Part shown: piece by piece, positions 16,904-24,562 of the stretch
Layout: each line of letters starts with the position of its first letter
Position numbering within the stretch: position 1 is the first letter of the stretch
Assembly: GCA_044508215.1 (NCBI GenBank)
Contig: JBIQID010000010.1
Span: 1 to 42,200 of the forward strand
Direction of reading: 5' to 3'
DNA length: 42,200 nucleotides
DNA from: JAEZFI01 sp044508215
GTDB taxonomy: Bacteria > Actinomycetota > Acidimicrobiia > Acidimicrobiales > Microtrichaceae
Notes under the pieces: model-generated
Seen by the model: the letters and a program-made list of their open reading frames with translations, nothing else
What the model was told of the DNA's origin: nothing
The model's database searches: none
Made by a program: the position numbers and the translations under genes

Positions 16904-16933
16904 GGCCGTCGGTCGCAGCTGCGGCCGGCGGCC
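16904..16933. terminator. Bidirectional hairpin between rpmA and dgt
   Basis: Two 14-nt arms, GGCCGTCGGTCGCA and TGCGGCCGGCGGCC, pair fully with two G-U wobbles (top strand). They lie between convergent rpmA and dgt, 18 nt past the dgt stop. The tip would open to a loop of 4 or more nt. There is no U-run, as is common for high-GC terminators. Confidence 0.5.
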
Positions 16934-16951
16934 TCTTCGCGTCCCGGGGTG

Positions 16952-18136
16952 TCAACGGCTCTTGACGTCGACCCCGGTCGGCAGCGCTGCTGGGTCCCAG
17001 CCCAGGTGGGTCACCGCCATCTGACAGGCGAAGCGGTCGGTCATCCCGGCCACGTAGGTGACCGCCTCGCGGATCGCTTCGGGTGATCCGGCCGCGAGGT
17101 CGTCTCGCTGGCGGGGGCCCGCCGGCGCAGGCAGGTTGTCGAGGGGGAGCGTGTTCGGCCGGTCGGCGTAGAACTCGACCAGCGCCCGCAGGACCCTGAT
17201 CACCAGCTCGGACTGCGCCTGCGACGCCGGGCGCATGTAGATGTTCCGGTAGTTGAAGGAGCGGAACTCGGCGAGGGCGTCGGCCATCGGCCCCGCCATC
17301 CCGATCCGGCCGGTGCTGGCCGCGGCGCTGACCATCGCACCGATGAACGCGTCGAGCTGCTGCGACCGGGTGCGCCCGCAGCGCTCGGCCACCACCTCGG
17401 GGAGCATCGACGGGGTGACGATGCCGGCGAGGACGGCGTCCTCGAAGTCGTGGCAGACGTACGCGATGCGGTCGGCCCACGACACGACCTCGCCCTCGGG
17501 CGTGGACGGAGCGGGCCGCGACCACGAGTGGTTGCGGATCCCGTCGAGGGTCTGCTCGCAGAGGTTGAGCGGGGCCAGCACCACGTCGGCCCCCCAGACG
17601 GCGTGGTCGTAGCCCTCGGCGAGGTACGGGGTGAACGCGTCCTCGCTGGCGTGGCCGCCGGGACCGTGGCCGCAGTCGTGCCCCAGGGCGATCGCCTCGG
17701 TCAGCGCAACGTTCAGCCGACAGGCCCGCGCCACGGACGTGGCGACCTGCGCCACCTCGAGCGCGTGGGTGAGCCGGGTGCGCTGGTGGTCGTCGGGGAA
17801 GATGAACACCTGCGTCTTGCCCGCCAGGCGGCGGAACGCGGTGGTGCCGTGGAGGATGCGGTCGCGGTCGCGCTCGAAGCAGGTGCGGACGGGGTCCGGC
17901 GCCTCTTCGCGGGCGCGCTCACCGGCCCCGACGGCCCGTGTGGCGCCCGGGGCCAGGAGCTCGGCTTCTGCGGATTCGCGGGCGGCACGGTCCCAGACGG
18001 TGATCCCGCCCGTGGCCGCGTGGGAGTCGCGGTGGGCGAGGCGGACGCCGTCGTCGTCGACGCCGGTCATCGTGGCGGCCCAGGCGGTGCTCCGGCGCTC
18101 GCCGAAGGCCGTCGGGTCGGAGGCGATCGAGGTCAT
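16952..18136 (-). CDS. dgt: dGTPase-like HD phosphohydrolase
   Basis: Predicted deoxyguanosine triphosphate triphosphohydrolase (dGTP to deoxyguanosine plus tripolyphosphate). The product is 394 aa. HD-domain metal ligands are His124 (RLTHALEVAQ), His153-Asp154 (LGHDCGHGPGG), and a later Asp in SWADRIAY. The family segment FERDRDRILHGTTAFRRLAGKTQVF, quoted in parts, spans about 87-111. The frame is open to 18307, but ATG 18136 is chosen because a TACGAT -10 box sits 6 nt upstream. The first ~80 residues are not conserved-looking. The gene is convergent with rpmA and divergent from the pseudopilin operon. Confidence 0.9.
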   Translation of the reverse strand: MTSIASDPTAFGERRSTAWAATMTGVDDDGVRLAHRDSHAATGGITVWDRAARESAEAELLAPGATRAVGAGERAREEAPDPVRTCFERDRDRILHGTTAFRRLAGKTQVFIFPDDHQRTRLTHALEVAQVATSVARACRLNVALTEAIALGHDCGHGPGGHASEDAFTPYLAEGYDHAVWGADVVLAPLNLCEQTLDGIRNHSWSRPAPSTPEGEVVSWADRIAYVCHDFEDAVLAGIVTPSMLPEVVAERCGRTRSQQLDAFIGAMVSAAASTGRIGMAGPMADALAEFRSFNYRNIYMRPASQAQSELVIRVLRALVEFYADRPNTLPLDNLPAPAGPRQRDDLAAGSPEAIREAVTYVAGMTDRFACQMAVTHLGWDPAALPTGVDVKSR

Positions 18137-18142
18137 GGTCCC

Positions 18143-18148
18143 ATCGTA
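18143..18148 (-). promoter_or_regulatory. -10 box for dgt
   Basis: On the minus strand TACGAT is followed by 6 nt and then the ATG at 18136, the leaderless arrangement repeated through this window. It fixes the start of dgt. Confidence 0.55.
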
Positions 18149-18193
18149 GGAAAGGGCTGCGACAGTGGTCGCCACCTCACGCTCCGCGTGGAA

Positions 18194-18224
18194 ATGGGCC
18201 GAACGGCCCATACCGAATGGGCCG
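18194..18224 (+). promoter_or_regulatory. Three-arm palindromic element upstream of tad genes
   Basis: Arms ATGGGCCG (18194-18201), CGGCCCAT (18204-18211) and ATGGGCCG (18217-18224) occur in tandem. The middle arm is a perfect 8-bp complement of either neighbour, with a 2-nt (AA) or 5-nt (ACCGA) spacer. It could be a dyad operator with two overlapping sites or an RNA switch. It lies in the dgt/tad divergent intergenic region, about 70-100 nt before the first pseudopilin start. Confidence 0.6.
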
Positions 18225-18252
18225 ATCCGCTGGTTCCCTGATCCCTTGGGTC

Positions 18253-18273
18253 GGCCCGACGCCCTGTCGGGCC
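18253..18273 (+). promoter_or_regulatory. Perfect 8-bp hairpin in the tad leader
   Basis: GGCCCGAC (18253-18260) and GTCGGGCC (18266-18273) enclose GCCCT. The hairpin ends 11 nt before the GGAG Shine-Dalgarno (18285-18288) of the first pseudopilin gene, so it may be part of a structured 5'-UTR. Confidence 0.5.
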
Positions 18274-18294
18274 CTCCGCCGCCTGGAGCACACC

Positions 18295-18867
18295 ATGGGA
18301 CCAGCACGCAGAGCGCGCCGCTCGGAGCGGGGCGTGACGATGATCGAGAGCGCGATCGCGACCCCGGTCGTGCTGCTCCTGATCTTCGGCGTGCTCGAGT
18401 TCGGGCTCCTCTTCAAGGACTACCTCAGCCTCGCCAACGGCGTGCGGGACGGCGCCCGCCTGGCCTCGGCCCTCGGGACCGAGGTGAACACCGACTACAA
18501 GGTGATCGAGAGCGCCCTCCGGCGGATGCCGGCCGTCAGCCGCAACCAGGTGCGGCGGATCGTGGTCTTCAAGGCCACCTCGGCCGACTCCACGATGCCC
18601 ACGGCGTGCCGGACCGGCTCGGTCACCAACGTCTGCAACTCGTACAGCGGCGCCGACTTCAACCGCCCCGAGAGCGACTTCCACGGCGGCGCGGGCGCTC
18701 CCGACCGCTACTGGCGCCCCACGGCCCGCAAGGACCGGCTGAGCGACCCGCCGGACTACGTCGGCATCTGGATCGAGGTGCGCCACGACGCGGCGACCGG
18801 GATCCTGCCGCTCAGCAAGGACCTCTCCGAGGAGGTCATCATGCGGATCGAACCGGCGAGGGTGTGA
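18295..18867 (+). CDS. TadE-like pseudopilin 1
   Basis: Membrane-anchored pseudopilin of the tight-adherence (Tad/Flp) type. The product is 190 aa. The N-terminus MGPARRARRSERG is followed by VTMIES and a hydrophobic stretch (IATPVVLLLIFGVLEFG). A prepilin-peptidase-type site G13|V with Glu at +5 is visible. ATG 18295 has GGAG 6 nt upstream and gives a short leader peptide; the earlier in-frame ATG at 18217 lies inside the palindromic element. The C-terminal half contains PDYVGIWIEVRH and ends MRIEPARV, closely mirrored in the next gene. The secretion ATPase and major pilin genes are not in this window. Confidence 0.85.
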   Translation: MGPARRARRSERGVTMIESAIATPVVLLLIFGVLEFGLLFKDYLSLANGVRDGARLASALGTEVNTDYKVIESALRRMPAVSRNQVRRIVVFKATSADSTMPTACRTGSVTNVCNSYSGADFNRPESDFHGGAGAPDRYWRPTARKDRLSDPPDYVGIWIEVRHDAATGILPLSKDLSEEVIMRIEPARV

Positions 18868-19508
18868 TGCGCGCGCGACTCGCACCGACCCGTCGGCGCT
18901 CCGATCGCGGCGTGGCGCTCGTCGAGACCGCGATGGTCGCCCTCCTCCTGATCGGGCTGGTCACCGCCACGTTCGAGCTCGGCATGGCGTGGCGGACCTC
19001 CATCACCAACGCCCAGGCCGCACGGGCAGGTGCCCGCGTGGCGTCCAGCCAGGGCGTCGCCCGGCTCACGGACCACGCCGCGATCCTCGCGGTGTCCGCA
19101 GGCCTCAGGTCTGCGGATTCGGCGACGATCAACAAGATCGTGATCTTCCGTTCCACGTCGTCCGACGGCGCGGTGCCCTCGTCGTGCCTGACCTCCTCGG
19201 CGCTCTCGTCCGGCGGCAACTCCTCGTCGCGCTGCAACGTGTACTCCACCTCGCGGATCGCCCAGATCGTGTCCAACCCGTCCTCGACCGAGTCGAACTT
19301 CGCCGGCACGTGCAGCGGCAGCTCGCAGTGGGACCGGTTCTGGTGCCCGGCGAACCGGAACAACGTGCAGCTCAGCTCCGGCGGGCTCGACTACGTCGGC
19401 GTGTACGTCGAGATCGCCCACCCGACCTTCTCGAAGGTGTTCGGCGACAACATCACCATCACGGACACGTCGGTGATGCGGATCGAGCCATCGGCAGGTG
19501 ACGTATGA
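18867..19508 (+). CDS. TadE-like pseudopilin 2 (paralogue)
   Basis: The product is 213 aa. The leader MRARLAPTRRRSDRG ends at G15, then VALVETAMVALLLIG with Glu at +5: the same prepilin-type layout as the preceding gene. The two share KIVIF-S-T-S-x-D / IVVFKATSAD, DYVGVYVEIAH and a final MRIEPS, so they look like a tandem duplication that has diverged. Four Cys in the Ser-rich central region may form disulfides outside the cell. It overlaps the previous stop by 1 nt and the next start by 4 nt, so the three genes form one coupled operon. Confidence 0.85.
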   Translation: MRARLAPTRRRSDRGVALVETAMVALLLIGLVTATFELGMAWRTSITNAQAARAGARVASSQGVARLTDHAAILAVSAGLRSADSATINKIVIFRSTSSDGAVPSSCLTSSALSSGGNSSSRCNVYSTSRIAQIVSNPSSTESNFAGTCSGSSQWDRFWCPANRNNVQLSSGGLDYVGVYVEIAHPTFSKVFGDNITITDTSVMRIEPSAGDV

Positions 19509-21055
19509 CGGGTCGCGTTCGCAGGAACCTCGCTCGGATCGCGGCTCGCCGCCGTCGCGGCGAGAAGGGCTACATCCTCGTGATGACGGCGATGCTCCTC
19601 GTGCCGATGATGATCCTCGCGGCCATGGCCGTGGACTACGGCGCCTGGTACACCGAGGGCACCCGCATGCAGAAGGCCGCGGACGCCGCGGCCCTGGCCG
19701 GGGTGGTGTGGCTGCCGAACCTCCCGCAGGCCACGACCGTCGCCCGCGAGACCGCCCGGCAGAACGGCTACGACCACGCCGATCCGGACATCACCGTCAG
19801 CGTCAACCAGATCTCCGAGACCGAGCTGGGCGTCGAGATCACCGACAGCGACTCGAAGGTCTACCTGGCGACGTTCGTGCGGGACACGATGTCGATCACC
19901 CGCTCGGCGTCGGCCAAGTACGTGCTGCCCGTGCCGCTCGGCAGCCCGAAGAACTACTTCGGCACCGGCCAGATGATCTCCGGGTCGGACCGCGAGAACT
20001 TCTTCGCCGCGATCAACGGGTTCTGCTCGTACAAGGCGCAGGGCGGGCCGTTCGAGACGAAGTACCAGCTCCCCGGGATCCCGTCTGCCAGCCACGGCAG
20101 CGGAAACGCCTGCACCAACAGCCGCCAGGAGAACGGCGACTACCGCGAGGACCCGAGCCCGGCGTACCAGTACTACATCGAGCTGCCGCCGAACCGCACC
20201 CAGACGATGCGGTTCTACATCTACAACCCGCACGAGGACTCGAGCGACCCCACCGGCTACTCGAGCAGCCAGTACGCGACCACCAGCTTCTGGCTGCAGC
20301 GTCCCGACAACACGCCGTTCAACGACAACGACAACCCGATCTACACGGGCTGCTCGGGCAGCGGTGAGTCGAACCCCCGGACCTACACGGCCTCCGACAA
20401 CGACGCGAGCTTCTTCGGCCAGTCGGGCTGGTCGAGGTTCTGCACCTTCTCCACGTCGGCGCCGGCCGGCAAGTACATCCTCAACGTGAGGACCCGCCAG
20501 AACGAGAGCAACTCGTACGCCACGAACGCGTTCTCTTTCCTGGTGCAGCGGAACTCGTCGACCACGACGGCGACGGTGTGCGACACCCGCACCGACTCGG
20601 GGTGCCCGGCCATCTTCGGCAAGAGCTGGATGTCGATCTACGCGAACGCCTCCGGCTCGTCCGCCAACTTCTTCCTCGCCAAGGTGGGCCCCGAGCACGC
20701 GGGCAAGACGCTGAAGATCACGCTGTTCGACCCCGGTGAGGGCGGTCGCACCATCCGGATCATCGATCCCGGCGGCAACTACGTGAACTTCCGCTACCAG
20801 GACATGGGCGTGAACGGCGACAACCCGGGCACCGAACAGGGTCCCACCAGCTCGCTGAACGTGCTCGGAGGCATCTTCAACGGCAAGTTCGTGGAGCTGA
20901 CCATCCAGATCCCGGGCAACTATGCGTCCAACTCGGCGTTCCAGAGCGCCGGGTGGTGGTGGAAGATCCAGTACAACACCGACACCGGCTCGGTGACCGA
21001 CCGCACCACCTGGGGCGTCCGGGTGATCGGCGACCCGGTCCACCTCACCTCGTAG
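19505..21055 (+). CDS. TadG-like protein (Tad domain)
   Basis: The product is 516 aa. The basic leader ends at G22, then YILVMTAMLLVPMMILAAMA and VDYGAWYTEGTRMQKAADAA, the Tad (PF13400-type) N-terminal signature; there is no Glu at +5, as expected for TadG rather than TadE. The remainder is a large extracellular region rich in Ser/Asn/Thr and Cys, with two beta-rich parts (PAGKYILNVRTRQN and a C-terminal segment with RTIRIIDPGGNY). Its job is probably as a minor component or anchor of the Tad machine. No domain was recognised in the C-terminal two-thirds. Confidence 0.82.
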   Translation: MTGRVRRNLARIAARRRRGEKGYILVMTAMLLVPMMILAAMAVDYGAWYTEGTRMQKAADAAALAGVVWLPNLPQATTVARETARQNGYDHADPDITVSVNQISETELGVEITDSDSKVYLATFVRDTMSITRSASAKYVLPVPLGSPKNYFGTGQMISGSDRENFFAAINGFCSYKAQGGPFETKYQLPGIPSASHGSGNACTNSRQENGDYREDPSPAYQYYIELPPNRTQTMRFYIYNPHEDSSDPTGYSSSQYATTSFWLQRPDNTPFNDNDNPIYTGCSGSGESNPRTYTASDNDASFFGQSGWSRFCTFSTSAPAGKYILNVRTRQNESNSYATNAFSFLVQRNSSTTTATVCDTRTDSGCPAIFGKSWMSIYANASGSSANFFLAKVGPEHAGKTLKITLFDPGEGGRTIRIIDPGGNYVNFRYQDMGVNGDNPGTEQGPTSSLNVLGGIFNGKFVELTIQIPGNYASNSAFQSAGWWWKIQYNTDTGSVTDRTTWGVRVIGDPVHLTS

Positions 21056-21095
21056 CAGCGGCCGCCCGCCTGAGGGCGCCGGCCCCCACCGGCTC

Positions 21096-21101
21096 TAGGG
21101 T
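21096..21101 (+). promoter_or_regulatory. -10 box for obgE
   Basis: TAGGGT is followed by 6 nt (GATCCG) and the GTG start of obgE at 21108. This is a clear leaderless arrangement and sets the GTG as the start. Confidence 0.6.
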
Positions 21102-21107
21102 GATCCG

Positions 21108-22400
21108 GTGTCCAGCTTCGTCGACGAGACGGCCATCTGCGTGCGTGGCGGCGACGGTGGTGCCGGCGCGGTCTCGTTCCGGCGTGAGGCACACACCCCG
21201 AAGGGGGGTCCCGACGGCGGCGACGGCGGCGGAGGCGGCAGCGTCTGGCTGGTCGCCGACCACAACGTGGCGTCGCTGATCGCGTTCCGGGACCACCCGC
21301 ACCGCACGGCTCCGTCGGGCCAGCACGGCTCGGGGAAGCGCAAGCACGGCTCCTCCGGCGAGGACCTCGAGGTGAAGGTGCCCGAGGGGACGGTCGTCCG
21401 TGACCGCGACGGGTCCGTGCTGGCAGACCTGGTGCGCCATGGTGACCGCTGGCTCGCCTCGCCGGGCGGCGAGGGAGGGAAGGGCAACGCCCGCTTCCTG
21501 TCGAACCGTCGTCGTGCGCCGGGCTTCGCCGAGCAGGGCGAGCACGTCGAGGAGCGCTGGCTGCGGCTCGAGCTGAAGCTCATGGCCGACGTCGCCCTCG
21601 TCGGCTGGCCGAACGTCGGCAAGTCCACGCTCATCAGCCGCATCTCCGCAGCCCGGCCCAAGATCGCCGACTACCCGTTCACCACGCTCGAACCCCAGCT
21701 CGGGGTGGTCCGGATGTCCGACGGCTTCGAGTACGTGGTCGCCGACATCCCGGGGCTGATCGAGGGCGCGGCGGAGGGCCGGGGCCTGGGCCACCAGTTC
21801 CTCCGCCACATCGAGCGGGCGAGGGTTCTCCTCCTGGTGCTCGACGTGGCCATGACAGACGGCACCACGCCGGAGGAGCAGGAGCGGGTCCTGCTGGACG
21901 AGCTGGGCCGCTACCGGCCCGAGCTGCTGGACCGCCCGCGCCTTCGGATGCTGTCGCGCGTCGACCTGCTGCCCGAACCGCTCGATGCGCCGCCGGACGG
22001 AGCCCCTGATGCCGACACCTTCGCCGCCTCCGCGGTCACCGGTGCGGGCATCGACCGGCTCAAGGGAGCGCTCGCCGCGGCGGTGGCGGCGGCCCGCGCC
22101 GAGGGCGTCGAGGAGGACACCTACGTGGTCCACCGTCCGGTGCCCGAGGGGGTGGAGGTCGAGCGGATCGGCGACGGCGTCTGGGAGGTCCACGGGCGGC
22201 AGGCGCGCCGAGCGGTGGCGTTCAACGACCTGACGAACCCCGAGGCGCTCGACGAGGCCCACAAGCGGCTGAAGGCGTTGGGCGTCGATCGGGCGCTCGC
22301 CCGCGCCGGTTGTCGGAACGGCGACGTGGTCCGCATCGGCGACCTCGAGATGGCCTACGAGTCGGACGACGAGCTGAAGGTCGACGGGGGCGGCTGGTGA
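21108..22400 (+). CDS. obgE: GTPase Obg
   Basis: Essential ribosome-assembly and stress GTPase. The product is 430 aa: glycine-rich Obg fold (1-158), G domain, and a C-terminal OCT domain (about 345-425). G1 is GWPNVGKST (166-174), G3 is DIPGLIEGA (213-221) and G5 is SAVTG. The G4 motif, normally NKxD, reads SRVD (283-286), so the Asp is kept but Asn-Lys are replaced. The gene overlaps proB by 4 nt (GTGA). In most actinobacteria it directly follows rpmA. Confidence 0.95.
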   Translation: MSSFVDETAICVRGGDGGAGAVSFRREAHTPKGGPDGGDGGGGGSVWLVADHNVASLIAFRDHPHRTAPSGQHGSGKRKHGSSGEDLEVKVPEGTVVRDRDGSVLADLVRHGDRWLASPGGEGGKGNARFLSNRRRAPGFAEQGEHVEERWLRLELKLMADVALVGWPNVGKSTLISRISAARPKIADYPFTTLEPQLGVVRMSDGFEYVVADIPGLIEGAAEGRGLGHQFLRHIERARVLLLVLDVAMTDGTTPEEQERVLLDELGRYRPELLDRPRLRMLSRVDLLPEPLDAPPDGAPDADTFAASAVTGAGIDRLKGALAAAVAAARAEGVEEDTYVVHRPVPEGVEVERIGDGVWEVHGRQARRAVAFNDLTNPEALDEAHKRLKALGVDRALARAGCRNGDVVRIGDLEMAYESDDELKVDGGGW

Positions 22401-23467
22401 CGCTGCTCGTGGTGAAGGTGGGCACCTCGTCCATCACCGACGACGACGGGGCCCTCGACCGTGGCGCGATCCGACGGCTCTGCGCACAGCTGGTCGAGCT
22501 GCGCGCTGACGGCCACTCGGTGGTCCTCGTGTCGTCGGGGGCGATCGCAGCGGGGCTTCCGGCACTCGGCATGACGGCACGGGAGCGACCCCGGGATCCG
22601 ATCACCCTGCAGGCGGTCTCGGCCGTCGGGCAGGCGCTCTTGATGCAGGTGTACCGCGAGGTGCTGGCCGAGGTCGGCGGGCCCGTCCCCGGCCAGGTGC
22701 TGCTCGCGCCGTCCGACTTCGTCAACCGCCAGCAGTACCTCCACGGGCGCGCCACCCTCGCCCGGCTGCTCGAACTGGGCGTGTTGCCGGTGGTGAACGA
22801 GAACGACGCGGTCGCCGACGACGAGATCCGCTTCGGGGACAACGACCGGATCGCAGCGCTCGTGGCGCAGCTGATCGGTGCGGAGCTCCTCGTGCTGCTC
22901 ACCGATGCTGCCGGCGTCTACACGGCGGACCCCCGCCTCGACGCCGGCGCGTCGCTCATCGAGGAGATCGTCGAGGTCGACCAGGACCTCGAGTCGGCCG
23001 CAGGTGGCAGCGGGTCGAACCGGGGGAGCGGGGGCATGGCCACGAAGATCGCGGCCGCGAAGATCGCCACGTGGTCGGGCGTCCGCACGGTGATCGCCTC
23101 AGCGGATCGGCCGGGCGTGCTGGCCGACGCCACAGCAGGTCGCCCAGGGGTGGGGACGGTGGTGCTGCCGCGCGCGCAGCGCCTGCCGGCCCGCAAGGTG
23201 TGGATCGCCTTCGCCGTGGGCTCGTCGGGCTCGATCGTGGTCGACGACGGGGCCCGAAGGGCGTTGCAGGAGCGCGGCAGCTCGCTCCTCGCAGCCGGCA
23301 TCACCGGCGTGGAGGGCGACTTCGACGTGGGCGACGCCGTCGAGGTGTGCTCCGAGGACAGACGCCCCTTCGCCAAGGGCCGCGTGCGGATGGACTCGAC
23401 GTCGCTGCGCGACGGCTCGCCCGCCGGCGTCGTCATCCACCGCGACGACCTCGCGATCCTCCCCTGA
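22397..23467 (+). CDS. proB: Glutamate 5-kinase
   Basis: First step of proline synthesis: glutamate + ATP to gamma-glutamyl phosphate, in the cytoplasm. The product is 356 aa. The amino-acid kinase domain begins VVKVGTSSITDDDG and contains LVSSGAIAAG, NENDAV and FGDNDRIAALVA. A C-terminal PUA domain (about 275-356) is present. GTG 22397 overlaps the obgE stop; the longer frame upstream is a shadow of obgE. The partner proA lies 7.8 kb downstream with the envelope cluster in between. The stop codon is followed almost at once by repeat array 1. Confidence 0.97.
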   Translation: MTLLVVKVGTSSITDDDGALDRGAIRRLCAQLVELRADGHSVVLVSSGAIAAGLPALGMTARERPRDPITLQAVSAVGQALLMQVYREVLAEVGGPVPGQVLLAPSDFVNRQQYLHGRATLARLLELGVLPVVNENDAVADDEIRFGDNDRIAALVAQLIGAELLVLLTDAAGVYTADPRLDAGASLIEEIVEVDQDLESAAGGSGSNRGSGGMATKIAAAKIATWSGVRTVIASADRPGVLADATAGRPGVGTVVLPRAQRLPARKVWIAFAVGSSGSIVVDDGARRALQERGSSLLAAGITGVEGDFDVGDAVEVCSEDRRPFAKGRVRMDSTSLRDGSPAGVVIHRDDLAILP

Positions 23468-23492
23468 CCTGGCCCTGACCCTGACCCGGTCC

Positions 23493-23704
23493 AGATGCGG
23501 ACAGCTTNNNNNNNNNNNNNNNNNNNNNNNNNNNNNNNNNNNNNNNNNNNNNNNNNNNNNNNNNNNNNNNNNNNNNNNNNNNNNNNNNNNNNNNNNNNNN
23601 NNNNNNNCGTGGGCGGCGGCAGATCTGGACAGCTTCGACTTGTCCGGATCCGGGCGCGGGGGTTGCCGTGATCCGGACAGCTTGAACATGTCCAGATCCG
23701 GACG
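23493..23704. repeat. Tandem GGACA/TGTCC repeat array 1 (interrupted by assembly gap)
   Basis: This lies between the convergent stops of proB and pspA. Left of the gap is a partial module from 23493. Right of it are the end of a short module (23608-23620), a full 48-nt module (23621-23668) and a terminal degenerate module (23669-23704) ending at the pspA stop. Modules start AGATnnGGACAG and run through TGTCCGGAT to GGGCGCGGGGGT. The terminal part folds as GATCCGGACA...TGTCCAGATC with one mismatch. It is the same family as the arrays at 36206 and 37359. Confidence 0.85.
23508..23607. other. Assembly gap (100 N)
   Basis: Exactly 100 N, the usual placeholder for a gap of unknown size. It sits inside repeat array 1, so real sequence, probably more repeat modules, is missing here. 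Confidence 0.99.
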
Positions 23705-24535
23705 TCAGCTGGCGGCGCCCTCGGCGGGTCCCTCGGTGGCGGGCTGCGACGTGGGCGACGCCTCGCCCGCACCTGCACCAGCACCTGCGGCCTCGGTGGC
23801 CGGGGCGGCGGCGGTGTCGATGCCAAGCTGCCTGCGGATCTGCTCCAGCCGGGCCTGGGCCTCGACGTTCATGGCGGCGTGCTCGACCTCGAGCATCTTC
23901 GCCTCGACGCCCGAGCCCTCCAGCTCGCCGGAGGCCTGCGCCTTGGCGTAGCGGGACTCGATCTTCTTGCGGACCTCGTCGAGGGTGGGGACGTCCTGGC
24001 CGACGGTCTCGGAGAGCGACGCCATCGTGACGTTCAGCTGCTCCTGCATCTTCGCCTGGTCGAGCTGCGACAGCAGCTTCTGCTGCTCGGAGAGCTTCTT
24101 CTGCAGCACGGCGCTGTTCTGCGCCACTGCCGCCTTCGCCTGATCGGACGCCTGCGCGGCCTGCAGCGACAGCGCCTTCAGCGACTCGACCTCGGCCTCC
24201 AGGGCGATCAGGCGGTTCGCGAAGGCCTCGGCTGCGTGCGTGAGCTCGGCAGCGCGCTCGGCGTTGCCCTGGCGTGTCGCCTCGTCGGCCATCAGCACCG
24301 CCTGCCGGGCGTTCGTGTTGACCTTCGACAGCTCCTCCAGGACCTGGTTGAGCTGCATCTCCGTGGTCTTCTGGTTGGCGATCACGTTCGCCGCCTGCTC
24401 CTTGAGGCGGCGGTGCTGCTCCTGCGCCTCGAGGATCGCCTGCTCGAGCTGCACCTTCGGGTCGGCCTTCTGGTCGAACGAGGAGTTCAACTTGGCCCCG
24501 AGGTACTTCCACCAACGCTTCAGCGCTCTCAACAT
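23705..24535 (-). CDS. pspA: PspA/IM30 family phage-shock protein
   Basis: Peripheral membrane protein that oligomerises on stressed inner membranes (ESCRT-III-like fold). The product is 276 aa. The N-terminal amphipathic helix is MLRALKRWWKYLGAKLNSSF. Long coiled-coil helices follow (PKVQLEQAILEAQEQHRRL onward to about residue 225). The C-terminal ~40 residues are Ala/Gly/Pro-rich and probably disordered. The start is fixed by a TAGTGT -10 box 6 nt upstream. murJ ends 27 nt upstream on the same strand, so pspA may also receive read-through from the envelope operon. Confidence 0.9.
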   Translation of the reverse strand: MLRALKRWWKYLGAKLNSSFDQKADPKVQLEQAILEAQEQHRRLKEQAANVIANQKTTEMQLNQVLEELSKVNTNARQAVLMADEATRQGNAERAAELTHAAEAFANRLIALEAEVESLKALSLQAAQASDQAKAAVAQNSAVLQKKLSEQQKLLSQLDQAKMQEQLNVTMASLSETVGQDVPTLDEVRKKIESRYAKAQASGELEGSGVEAKMLEVEHAAMNVEAQARLEQIRRQLGIDTAAAPATEAAGAGAGAGEASPTSQPATEGPAEGAAS

Positions 24536-24541
24536 GGGTTC

Positions 24542-24547
24542 ACACTA
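24542..24547 (-). promoter_or_regulatory. -10 box for pspA
   Basis: On the minus strand TAGTGT is followed by GAACCC and the ATG at 24535, giving a 6-nt spacing and a leaderless transcript. It gives pspA a promoter separate from the upstream operon. Confidence 0.55.
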
Positions 24548-24562
24548 CGACCAGAGGAAGCG

